Made by a program: the position numbers and the translations under genes. This document shows positions 11,697-22,887 of a stretch of 64,000 bases of DNA, in pieces (position 1 is the first letter of the stretch; every line of letters begins with the position of its first letter). This DNA is from Paramecium sonneborni (taxonomy: Eukaryota; Ciliophora; Oligohymenophorea; Peniculida; Parameciidae). The stretch spans positions 265,085 to 329,084 of the forward strand of contig CAJJDN010000091.1 of NCBI GenBank assembly GCA_905182985.1. Direction: 5' to 3'. The notes below the pieces were generated by a model. It ran no database searches, was not told the origin of the DNA, and saw only the letters and a program-made list of their open reading frames with translations.

Positions 11697-12578
11697 TCAC
11701 TTTTAATACTCACAACAACATGGACAATAAGGTTTCAATTTACTAGTATTATCTGTTTTAATATAAATGAAACAACATTAATTTGTTTATGTACATTTTC
11801 TTATTTTAAATGAGTAATTTTACTCAATCTCAGTGATTTGATTCTTATATAATTTTTCTGCCATTTCTTTTCCATTTTAAAAATTGTTTATCAAAATTTT
11901 TTAAATAATTTTTTGATTACAAATGCAATTTAATCTTGATTAAAATTAACTTAATTAATTGTTGAAATGTTCTTCTAAACATTCTTAATGATAGTTGTGC
12001 AAACATTTAGTTTGAATGGAGGTTTCACAAATTTTATTATTGCATTTATAACATGTTTATAATTATACCTTAAAAACAGAGTTTTAAAATATATCCTCTT
12101 AATCAGATTAATTACTAAAGGTAGAAGATTAGCATGAATTTTAATTTTAGATCTCTTTATCTATAGGATATTATTAATCTTTTTATTAAAATTATTAATC
12201 ACCATTTAGTTATATTTAGGATTAAACTATTGAACTATTTGTACATTAAGTTGATTATAAACTACTATAATCATTATCTATTTTTGAGTTATTGTTTTGT
12301 TCCATATTGATTTTGTTCTATTTTTATTTATCCTAATTTTCAAATTTTTCCCTTAATAGTTCTTTAATATTATATACCCAGAATTGCTTTTAATTATATT
12401 AATTTAAAAATTTATCAGTTCTTTTTATAGTCTTGTTATAGTCATTATCAATTATTATGATCAGATCATCTTCAACAATATTTAGAAATTTTGAAATATC
12501 CTTATAGATTAAATTAGTTGGATCTATTTTGAATGTTGATTCTTGGTCCATATACATAATTTTTATAATTCGACTCAT
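11697..12578 (-). CDS. RING-finger plus half-IBR protein (RING3)
   Basis: Intronless, 293 residues, ATG 12576-12578, TGA 11697-11699. The N-terminal about 160 residues are Asn/Gln-rich and poorly conserved. A RING-type site follows (CYKC, TKCLHNYHQEC, NCICN), then a C-terminal cysteine cluster (KC..., QCC, YCPCCC) directly before the stop. This is the same order as RING1 and RING2 but without the coiled-coil repeats. It is paired tail to tail with ULP-B, just as RING2 is paired with ULP-A, suggesting duplication of a ULP/RING module. Likely E3-type ligase; substrate unknown. Confidence 0.72.
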
Positions 12579-12748
12579 TTAATTGCTTTTGTGGAATAAA
12601 TCTTTGTTATTTAATTAATTAAAATAGAATATCAAAAGAGAATAAGTATTTATATAGTATTGTAAAATATTATGGAATAGATAAATATACATAAAAGAAA
12701 AATTAAATAAAAATGAAGGGAATAATTAATATATTAGTATAATAAAAA

Positions 12749-13189
12749 TCAAAAAAAGCAACTTAATAATTATTAACGAATTTCAGATTTTTTGATTTCA
12801 GATAATTTGTATTATCTACTAATATTGGTTATTATTTAATCTATGTTAGAATCTTCATATAAGTAGATTTAGTTTAGAGTATGGTGGCCATTATCATTAA
12901 TATTGAAATTTACAACTGCAATTGGGTTTTTGACATGTTTTTCTAAAAATGAAATTTGTTATGCTGCAAATGATTCCCAATCATCTTCATTAGAAGTCTT
13001 TATTCTTTTTTCAACAGAGTTTTTTTTTCTTTAAGCAGCTAGACTAGTATAATTATTAGGAGATTATTATCGATTTTTAGTAGATTAAGGGAATGTACAT
13101 TATGAATTGATATTAGTAAATGTAATATTATTGGTTCTACTCTTTGATGTAAGACTGAGAACACTTGCATATTCTGAGAAATCTCTCAT
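12749..13189 (-). CDS. Hypothetical protein, 146 residues
   Basis: Intronless frame with ATG 13187-13189 and TGA 12749-12751. It is Ser/Asn/Thr-rich at the N-terminus, with a basic patch (QRKKNSVEKRIKTS) followed by an acidic, Trp-containing segment (NEDDWESF) and a short helix-prone C-terminus. No signal peptide, membrane segment or known domain is seen. It sits 170 bp from RING3 and about 100 bp from the uL1 gene. I do not recognise it. The composition is protein-like rather than random. Confidence 0.5.
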
Positions 13190-13294
13190 TTTTCTATTGT
13201 GTTTATATAAGTGAAGATATTCACTTACTTTCATTCGTTATATATATATGTAATGTAGAAAATATTATTTTTAATGTACGAATTTATGAAAATA

Positions 13295-14025
13295 TCATCC
13301 ATAGATTTTAATTGGTTTACCCATGGAAGTCTTAATGTGGAGTGTACCAACATTATTCCATCCTTTTTTAAGAAGGGATACCAAGAAATTAATGGTTGTA
13401 CTCAAGTTTTATCTGAGTTAATCTTCAGTCATTTCATCAGTACCGAAAGCTGTACCAAGTGATAATGTATTTTTTAATTAGAATCTTAATTGATATTTAA
13501 AATAGAGAATACTTGACAGAAGCCTTGACTTCATTAACTTTACTACTAACAGATTCTGTTTCAGGGATGGCAATGGGGAATTTACCAATCTTTGTAAAGA
13601 CATTACCAACAAGTCTTGGAATAACTTTCATAAGGGATTCCGAGGCAATCAAGATGTCAAAAGGTTTGCACCACTTTTTTATTGGTTTCTTCTCTTTATT
13701 AAACTTCTTAAGGCCATCTTAATCGATCGCGGTGAGACCGAGAGCCTTGGCCTGATCTGAATCGATGAGAGGTAAATCGTACCGCAATGAGTTAAATTAC
13801 CAATAACACCGATTTTGATGTTAGGGTAAGGAGAATGTAACAAACGTGTTGAACCTTAAAAACGTTTGTCTTTCTAAACATCGTAATCTCTCAATTAAAT
13901 TTACAACTCTGTTGTCTCTTTAAAGTTTCTCTTCTTTCTCTCTGTCAACATTTCATGGATGTATTTCTTCAACTATTCACTTTAGATCTTGCTAATAAAG
14001 GTTTAAAAGACATTCTATACCTCAT
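13295..14025 (-). CDS. RPL10A: Large-subunit ribosomal protein uL1 (L10a)
   Basis: Three introns (13992-14020, 13757-13782, 13485-13512) leave 215 residues, the normal length for eukaryotic L10a, with ATG 14023-14025 and TGA 13295-13297. The protein starts MSKIQSEQLKKYIHEML and contains RDYDVQKDKRFQGS, LIASESLMKVIPRLVG, and FLVSLLKKGWNNV...IKTSMGKP, all characteristic of uL1. It binds the L1 stalk of 23S/28S rRNA near the E site. Codon use is visibly more GC-rich than its neighbours, as expected for a highly expressed ribosomal gene. The first intron interrupts only two codons after the start. Confidence 0.96.
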
Positions 14026-14524
14026 TCCTAATTTTTTAAAAAAAATTTAAATAAAATTAAATCCATCTAATCAACTCATTAATTCAACATTCTCACTATA
14101 AATTTTATTTATCATTTTTATTAACGGGGTATCCTTTCTCTATACTTCTTCGATTCAACATTAAAATTACTTTATTATCATTTATTTATATTATCTTATT
14201 ATCTCCACTATTATCTTATTTAAATATTATATTCAAAAATAATCATTTTAAGTATTTTAAATGATCATTCATAAAATATACCAATTCCTTTTCTCAATCA
14301 AATAAAAACAATATCTTTCTGTATTATTTTTAATTTCATGTTATAATCATAATTTAAATAAAAATAGCTATTTTAATTATATTTGTCTCTTTATACTACA
14401 TTTTTCTATGTAGAGTGTTTTTTTATGTCACAATAGTGAATAAATTACAACAAATGAATTAATATTCACAATTATTTCAATATTAATCATATTACAATGA
14501 ATATTAATTATTATTATTTTATAT
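14026..14524. other. Intergenic region between divergent uL1 and Sec15-like genes
   Basis: About 500 bp of very AT-rich sequence with no open frame of note. It must hold the promoters of both flanking genes, but no specific motif is discernible. Confidence 0.4.
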
Positions 14525-16865
14525 ATGTCTGATTCTGATGATAGTGTTACGGAATTACAAGAGGAATCTGATAAAGCAGAAGTAATCCAATACTTTAGTA
14601 CTAATTATGCAAAAGTGATTTCGAATTTTCGATAGTACTATGAGACAAGAAATCAGATGTCATCAATAGTGATGAAAATGAATGCATTTGAAAATAAAAT
14701 AGATGTAATTACTATTAATGCATTCAGAAAGTAAAGAAAAGCAACCTCTATGATATTCGTGAAATTAGCAACAAAACTAATCTCATTATAAATCTAACCA
14801 AGTTGTAGAATATGTTATTATAAATAAAAAATAATATTACCCATGGGTAGAAAGCCATAATGAATATTAAATAAGATAAACACACAGCTGCAATTAGAGC
14901 CATTTAGAAATTAGACTCTAAACATTTGACAGACTTTGTATCAAATCTTTAATAGTTAATAACAAATAAGGTTTAGATTGAAGCTAATACAAAAATTCAA
15001 TAATGGGTAGAATTAAGTAAATAATAATAAATCGATATGGGATTAAGTGTGATTTAAAATTGTGAATAACTCTAAATGGTTAATTCTTAATTTGCAAGAA
15101 TTTCATTATTCTAACCTGATGTTAGGTCAAGCATAGTTATGAGATAATCAACTGTTGGAAGAGTATCAATGATAAGATAATCTATTGTAAGATAATCTAT
15201 TGTAAGATAATCGATGGTTCCGAATCCTAATAGAGTTTCTTTTTTTACTTAATTTAAATAGTAGTAAACATAAAATATGTAAGTGTCACGATAATCTTAA
15301 TTAAATTAATCAATAATGGATCAATCTTAATAGATGTTACATGAATCTCTAATAGAACCAAATGCATGGGAATTTTAGATAGATTATTCTTAATTAAAAT
15401 TACCATAAATGATTTATGAAAATTTAAACTAAAAACTAAGTTTTTATTAGTAATTAAAATAAAGTAGAATCAAGTTCTTGTAATATGTTTGTGGAAATGA
15501 AAATAGATAAGGTATGAATGATTTTAGGAATTATCTTGCTTGTATTTTAGGGTTTGTTTTAATGGATTTAGAATTGAATAAATCATTTAAGGATTATGAG
15601 GAAATGAATTTAGTAGTATTAGAAAATGTTAAATTGATTGAAAAATAAATTAAGAACTCATTTATTACATTTGATTTAAGAGATTTGTTATAAATAAAAA
15701 AAGAAATTTAATTATTTAGTGTTGCTTTAGCTAAATTACATCAATATTAATTATCAAATTAAATAAATAAATGTTTGAATGATTAATTTTTAGTTTATTC
15801 AAATAGAAGAATTGAAGAAATCAAAAAATCTTTAACAAAATCAATTCAATCTGATAATGGATATCCATTAACATTGTAGAATAAAGAATAATTTGATTTA
15901 TTATGCACAATTATAAAATGTCCTCAAAATAAAAAATTAGAGTTACCTATATCTTAATTTGTATAGGATGCTGTCTATTAAATAAATTTATTTATTGAAG
16001 GATCAATAACTTATTTATAATCGTTAAACGAATATTTTGATTAAAATGTGATTTTTTACATGGACACTCTCTTTATAGCAATCTGTGATATAATAAAGAA
16101 TTATGTTTAATAATGTGATGACTTTATGCTTTTAGTATAGGCTACAGTAAATTTTAATCATTTAGAATTATCAATATAGTATTATAAGAAGAACATTGAA
16201 AGTTTATTATAAGTAACATAAACAAAAGAAATGGAATGTTAAAACCATTTCAAAAATACAAGATATTTTTGTGAAGAAGCTTTACAAAATGCAATAAACT
16301 AAAAAATAATACTTCCCTAAATGGATTGGGCACCTTCAATTCCACATAAAGGTCCTCATGATTATTTTATCATGATAAATGGTTATTATGAAGTAATATT
16401 TAAATTTAGAATTAGAGCATTATTGGAACATTATAATTAATGGTACCATAATTTATAGAATCTTCAATTTATCTTACATTTAAATATTTGAATAAATTGA
16501 TTTGGAAATAGTTATTAGAAACTAAAGCATTCAATATAATTGGTTTATTTAATTTAGAAGTTGATTTGTAAAGTTTTTTAAAAGTTTGCAATTAACAAAT
16601 GTTCCCAGAAAGTTCAAAAGAAATAATTTAATTTTTGAATTTATTTTTAGTAGATATTCCAGCATCCTATTTAGACAATTAAAAAAGACAGGCTAATTAT
16701 TGTTATTTAGAAGTGCCTAAATTATTGAAAATATTTCCTAAATATAAAGTAAAATTATTAAATAATGTAATATAGAAAGTGGTTTATAATAAATTACCAG
16801 TAGTAAGAAAGAGAGAGGTAGATGCAGTAATTAAGAAAATTTAAGAAAATTTATAGGCATTTTGA
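14525..16865 (+). CDS. Exocyst complex subunit Sec15-like protein
   Basis: Two 23-nt introns (14705-14727 and 16393-16415) leave 764 residues, close to the usual Sec15 length; ATG 14525-14527, TGA 16863-16865. The N-terminal helices (KTNLIINLTKLQNM, then AAIRAIQKLDSKHL) fit the CATCHR-type region of Sec15. The C-terminal part, with MDWAPSIPHKGPHDYF, then GTLQLMVPQFIESSIYLTFK, and NIIGLFNLEVDLQSF, resembles the conserved Sec15 C-terminal domain that binds Rab GTPases. Exocyst tethers secretory vesicles at the plasma membrane. A Ser/Arg-rich linker with a small tandem repeat lies near residue 210. Family assignment is from overall pattern and is moderate. Confidence 0.6.
15167..15218 (+). repeat. 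15-bp tandem repeat encoding RQS(I/M)V
   Basis: Three to four consecutive copies of a 15-bp unit (AGATAATCTATTGTA) inside the Sec15-like gene. Each adds five residues, RQSIV, in a Ser/Arg linker. Being in frame, it can expand or contract without breaking the protein. Confidence 0.8.
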
Positions 16866-16867
16866 AT

Positions 16868-17412
16868 TCAATCAAATGATTTACATTATTATTAATATTC
16901 CTTAATTAACTTAGATAACATAGTGGTATGTTTGCCAATGGAATGTTAGTTCTTTCGAATTTCGCTCAACATCTACATAAGTAAATCTATCCCTTATCTC
17001 ATACACTACTCAGTCACATTTCCATTTTAATTTGCATGGCCAAACGTCACTTTAGTAAATTTTTAAATGTCATTCGCATCTTTCGGGATCTTATTTCTGT
17101 TAGTCATGATGCTACAATGTTAACTTACTTGTCAATAAGTGCAACAATAACTGTTGTTATAACCTTTTTAGAACGGTTCCTCTTTCTTTTCTTCTAAATT
17201 CTTCCTTCCTTTAGATAAACTGATTTTACTGCTTTGACAGTAGATAGTGGAATTTAAAATTCTTAAGCCACCTAAATTATATATTCAAGTATTACTTCCT
17301 TTATTTTCATGTTTTCTTTAAATATTTTCTCCACTATTTATGATCTTTTTTCGTCATCCACAATACTATATTTCGATGGCCTCTTTTTTCTACTTTATGT
17401 CATTTTTTTCAT
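16868..17412 (-). CDS. Solo helix-turn-helix protein of Tc1/IS630 transposase type
   Basis: Two introns (24 and 32 nt) leave 162 residues; ATG 17410-17412, TGA 16868-16870. Residues 10-75 read as a homeodomain-like HTH of the kind found at the N-terminus of Tc1/mariner and IS630 transposases: KIKEVAQEFQIPLSTVKAV followed by YLKEGRIQKKRKRNRSKK. The conserved helix, the STVK turn and the basic EGRI..K tail are visible. No DDE/DDD catalytic domain follows; the remaining about 80 residues end at a stop. It may be a domesticated transposase DNA-binding domain. Its stop lies 2 bp from the stop of the convergent Sec15-like gene, leaving no room for a separate terminator. Confidence 0.6.
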
Positions 17413-17683
17413 TCTTATAAAAAATTATTAAAATAATTAATATTCTAGAAAATTCATTTATTGGTTTATGATAAGCTTATATTTTACTAAATTAATTGTG
17501 TATATCTGATCATTATCCTATTTATAAAGATAAGAATATAATTATACAATTATTTTATATATATTTATATATATTTATATATATAATATACTCCACATTC
17601 ATTACTATTGTTATGATACTGATTACGTTGATTATGATGATTAGAATTAGCTAATCTAATTATTTTGCCATTCCAAATTAGGG

Positions 17684-20093
17684 TCATTTGTATAAAATGG
17701 ATTTGTTGTCTATAATAACAAATTTATTTACTTTAGCAGTAGGATATTCCTATAAGAAATCTAATTCATTGGATTCCAATTAAATATTAAATGGTTTATT
17801 TTACAAAATATGTTCACAATGCAATTCTAATTAAATTATATGATTAATTAAATACTTATAGTTTTATCTAATTGAGATTTGATCTCAACAGATTTCCAAA
17901 AGTCAGCATCAAATTTATTCAAATCTTATTAATACTCTTGAATATATTAAAGTAATGGTCCCTTATATTAATTTACTATTAAAAAATAAATATAAAATTT
18001 TACAATATTAAATAATCATAAGTTGATATTTATGATTGACAATTTGATTTGTTTCAGTTTGATTATTTCTGAGTTTATTAAGTAATTTAACACACAAAAG
18101 TGGTCTATTTTATTGTATGTAAAATGAGACTAACTGTTTAAATGCTTAAAAATTAATTTCTTTATTATTATAATTGGTATGTATCAAAACTTAAGCAAAT
18201 TGATTTTACATTTTAATAATATCTTATTCAGTTTTTAATTTAGATAAAAGATATTCTCCAGAAAGATCAAATTTCTTTTATAATTCAATACTATAAATAT
18301 GTCCTTCAATAGAGAATTATTCTCTAAGTTATTTTTCTTCTTCTTATTTTTATTATAATTTTTATAACTGTTTCTTTTCTTTAGGTGTTAATTTTTTCTA
18401 TTCTACCTTATTATTATCTTATAATTTAAGTTTTAATCTATTCAAACCTTCAATCATTAAACCTGCAGTTTCAATAAAATATTTAGCACTATATCTATTA
18501 TCCATAGCATCAAACATTTATAATAAAGATCTTAAAGTATATTTTCTAATTGAAAATTAATAGAAATCTAATTAATCATCATACATTTCTTGATAATGTT
18601 TAAAGATCAAATAAAATTAAGTTAAAGCTGGTCCAAGATAATTCAATCTTAAAAATGTTCTACCAACTCCCAATTCAAACCAAATCATTTATAATTCATA
18701 TGGATTTGAACCATCTCTTAAGAACATTCTCAACAATTCTTATGATAAATAAACCATATTAGCTCTTAAAGCATACTTAATAGTTTTATTATTCAAATAT
18801 CTATCAGCTAAATCTAATTATCTAGCTCTATCTGTAGCCTCATATGCTTCTTTAAACTTTTCTTATTTATGCAATGCTTTTGCCTTAATTAAATATAATT
18901 CATGTAATGTTGGTGTATGTGCTATTGCCTCTTCAACCAATTCTAATGATTTTGCATATTATTTAATTTAATAATGATGTTAAGCTAAAAGCATTAATGC
19001 CCATAATTTTTATATTGGTCCAGATGTTAAATATGATTCAAAAGCCTCTTTTATTACATCCAATTTCTCTTTCTATCTATATAAATGTTTTATCTCTCTA
19101 AATAATGAAGGAAGAGATTTCTAAAAAAATGGATCTATAAACTTTAAAAAACTTTCTCTAAATTTATCTCCATTCAATTCAGCTAATAATTAACCTTAAA
19201 CTAATGTGTTATCATAAACTGATAAATCAAATTAGGGATTTGCCTTTTTTAACAGTACATAGTATTTCCAATTTTATGGTTATAATTCTAATAAATGTTT
19301 TGCTGATTCTACTGCTTCTTAATTTGATCCTAATTTCATAAATAAATCATATTAAAGTTCATAATAAGCCACCATATCTGTAATATCACTTGAATATATT
19401 AAATATATTACTTTTTAAATGTTATTATATTTTATTTAGCTTTCTAATAATCTTTTGCATCTATTGCTAATTAAATTTAATATAATTTAAATTCATTCAT
19501 TTCAACCTTCTTTATTGGATTCTATTAATCTTTCTAGATCAATTATTCAGCTGAATTTATTGCTTTAAATGCTATTTCATAATTTCCTATTAAATGTTAA
19601 GAAAATATAAATGCTATCCAATTCACAATCATGTTTGATTTTTTTGTCAATATCTTATGTCTAAGTTAGGCATTTCCTTCAAAATCCCTTGTGTGAATTT
19701 ACAAATTTGCTGTATCTCTCTCTAATTAGATGTTTTCTTCTCCTTTTTTTATTGCCTATAAAAAACATTTTACAGCCTCAATATAATTTTTTTAGGCCTT
19801 ATAAATTAAACCATAAATATGCCAACAAAAGTCTGATCCTAAATTCTTAAACACTGCTTGCTTAGCTAATTCTAATCCCTTTTGTTGTTCATCATTATAA
19901 TACATAAATATGGCCTTTAAAGATACCACTTCCCAATTATCAGGTACTTGTTCCAATAATTTTTCAGTATTTCTTAGACCCTTTTTATAATCTTTTGCAT
20001 CAAGCAATTTCTATTCTTATTCATTATTCATACCACTAATGCTTTGAATTCACTACTCTATTTATTATTTAACGAATTTTAAGCGGGTTTCAT
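17684..20093 (-). CDS. NAA15: NatA auxiliary subunit NAA15-like TPR protein
   Basis: Start ATG 20091-20093, first intron 20011-20033, stop TGA 17684-17686, several introns in between (not all resolved). Early residues (LLDAKDYKKGLRNTEKLLEQ, then FCWHIYGLIYKA) match the first TPR repeats of NAA15, whose family motif is YRNGLK...CWHVYGLL. The rest is a continuous array of helical TPR-like repeats with LGRTFLRLNYLGP-type and FWKSVEIK segments as in NAA15. The protein scaffolds the NAA10 catalytic subunit of N-terminal acetyltransferase A at the ribosome. Size (roughly 770 residues) is near that of the yeast and human proteins. Confidence 0.82.
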
Positions 20094-21848
20094 ATCTTAA
20101 AAAATTAAATAAATTTAATTATTTTATGTATTATTCTTTCCTTTTTTTAAAATATATTCTCATTTTCAAACATCATTTCTATCTAAAGAATATATAACAA
20201 TCTCATATATCCATTTTACTCATTTTCTAATTTCAATAATAATTATTAATTATATCATATAAATTATTTATAACACTTCTTCTAATTACTTATATTCCAT
20301 CATAATTTTAACAATCAATCTTAAATATTAATTAATATCCTTATTCTAAATATGATTTTATTCATTATATATTTTTATACCTATTTTTGATTTTTACTTT
20401 CAAACACAATTATACATTCACATTAATTAATATGAATCCCAGAAATTCTAGAAAATAATTTTATCAAAATTTAAATATTCACAACATTTTGAATTTATAA
20501 ATTATAATTAATTAACTAAATATGATCTTAGTATTAGTTATTATAATAAACTTTTTTTTTAAATTTTTAAATCTTCTTTATCTCTTGAAATATTTATTCA
20601 TTCTTTCAAATATTCATTTCTAAACATATTAAAATTTTATCAGCTTCTTTTTCATTAATTCTATCAACCCTTCATTTGATAGTCTCAAATTCTTCAGCTC
20701 TAAATTAATTTATACATAATATCTTTAAATATTAAAATATTTACTATTAAAAATAAAATCAAACTAAATTTCAATAATTTTGTAAAATCGAAGAAATATA
20801 ACTTTAAGATTTTTCTATCTCCAATCCTTCACTCATTCTATCTATTTTCAAATACAAACTAAAATATTGAAGTAATTAATAATTCTTTCTTTGCAATAAT
20901 ATTTTGTTTAATCATAAAAATATGTAGGAAATTACAAATATATGTAAGAAACCAAAATAAAAAATTATTAATATATAATAACCCTCAATTTTAACTGAAT
21001 TAAGGTGTGAAGAAAAATACTTAATAACTTAATATTTAATTAATAAAATAACTTAAACTTTATTCTATTTTTATAAAGACTAATAAATCTTCTATCAATG
21101 TAGAAAGAAAATAATGATATTATAATTAAAATTTTAGTTACTTCATCAATTTTTCAGCATATAATATAAGAGTAATGTTTGGATATCTTATAATAATTAA
21201 TTCTTTTCAGATTATTAAATATATTTAAAAATAATCACAATAATGAAATTATTTGCTTTTAAGTTAAATATAATACACATTTAAACTCAAAATGTATAAG
21301 AATATAAAAATTCAAGAATTATTTAAAATAGATAACCTAGAATAATTTAAATAAAAAATTTAATCTTTTTGTCATTTTTGTTACAATCACAAATAAATTA
21401 TAATTTAATCTAGACATATATGAAAAATTATATATATATTTAAGTCTAGATTTAACGCATATTTTTTAATATCATTGAAAAAAATGTTTAAAATTAAATA
21501 ACAATAAACATAAATTTGCATTAATTGACAATTTTTTGTTTTTAAGTTATAACTCCTTGATCCAAAAGTATTTTAGATGGATACAATTAAATAATAGGCT
21601 TTAAATCGAAAAATAATTTGCTCAGGATGAAATAATTTCAATTAAATTACTCTTGAAGATAATTACGAGATTTTTATTTGTTTTAAATTAAAAAAAACTT
21701 TAATTTAATATAGACAATCGACATATATTTAACCAATTAAGATATGAAATCCTAACTTAAAAAAGCAGTTTTTATTGTCAATTGTAAGTATTGCTGTTTT
21801 ATCTTAGAATAAATTAAACATAAGAGAATAAATGAATAATCTTTTGAA
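20094..21848. other. 1.75 kb AT-rich stretch without a supported gene
   Basis: Long A/T runs and scattered TGA in all frames. A minus-strand patch near 20600-20720 reads as charged helix (AEEFETIK, then DRINEKEADKIL) but is split by TGA, so it could be a relic or chance. No tRNA or other RNA gene is recognised. Confidence 0.35.
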
Positions 21849-22558
21849 ATGGGGCTTTTCTGTAGAAAAATTGTGAAGTAGGAATAAATAATAGATAATT
21901 TTGATAAGTTATGCAGTTTAGAAGAAGCTTAGAAGACGAATAATTAAGATGAAGAAAAAAGTAACAAAATATTAATATGGATAATTTAATGTATTGAACA
22001 ATTAAAAATAGATTTAGGAACAAAATAATTGATGAATAGAAATAAGATTTGATTCTAGAATGTTAAATAGAAAATTCAATTCAATACATTAGTGGAGTAA
22101 CATTGGTAATTATTTTAAGAATTATTTAGATTAAAGAAATAAATAATTCAGATTTAGCCTGATATGACTGTCTATGCTTATATGAATTTTAAGTCAAAGG
22201 AGCTATTCATATGAGTCATTCAATGAATTTATTTGAAGAGCTTTTTAGTATAATGAGAAAAACAAAAAAAATAGTATTAAGTTAACAATAAATAATTTAG
22301 ATATTTTGAAATTCATAAGTTAGACAGAAACATAAATCAATATCCATAATTGATTTATAATAATTTTTATCTGTTGTCTTAAGGGTATTCAGAGTTTTAT
22401 AAATTGTTTCCTCAAATGTGTAATGGTAATTATGTTTCAATGAATGATATTTAATATTAATTACAGATGTAATAAGAATTATTTGAAAGAAGTATTATAA
22501 GAGAGAAAATTAGATTATAGTAATTATAAAAATAGTTTGTTGTTTTTTATGCTAAATG
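21849..22558 (+). pseudogene. Cdc25/rhodanese-like phosphatase relic
   Basis: Pieces in order resemble the Cdc25 catalytic domain. They are YDCLCLYEFQVKGAIHM (family: IDCR.PYEY.GGHI.GA), then KLDRNINQYPQLIYNNFYLL.QGYSEF (family: DR..N.YP.LY....YIL.GGY.EFF), then FPQMC, NYVSM, and a coiled-coil tail ending at TGA 22556-22558. The segment between them, which should hold the catalytic HC(x5)R loop, is absent: the frame reads IVLSQQQ and then must shift. A TGA also lies just before YDC. The missing loop, the frame change and the TGA together indicate a decayed copy. The ATG-starting piece at 21849 (MGLFCRKIV...) may be its N-terminus or unrelated. Confidence 0.5.
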
Positions 22559-22887
22559 AATAATAAATTAATATACTAATTTTATTATAAAAAATTTAAA
22601 AGAAATAAACAAATGTAATTTAAATAAAAAATATTGTCATTTTTTGAGATTATTAATAAATTCTTAATTGATTTTGTTGTTTGATTTATAGTTGAAAATT
22701 CCAGGGTGAATCAGTTAATTTAAAAATGTTTAAATGAGAAAGATGAAATGGAGAATCTATATTTATTTTGTTGACAGTTACAGGTTGAAATAAATAATTT
22801 TTGAAGGTATAGGAATGTACAGTTAATAATTAAAATAATTTTTAATAATAATATATAATATGGAATATCGTTAGAAATAATTAATGT
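22559..22887. other. Short AT-rich spacer
   Basis: About 330 bp between the Cdc25-like relic and the 3' end of the next minus-strand gene. No feature is seen. Confidence 0.35.

Noticed and set aside
13274..13722. Two plus-strand frames with mixed composition
   Set aside because: They are antisense to the ribosomal protein uL1 gene, whose GC-richer codons leave long open frames on the other strand.
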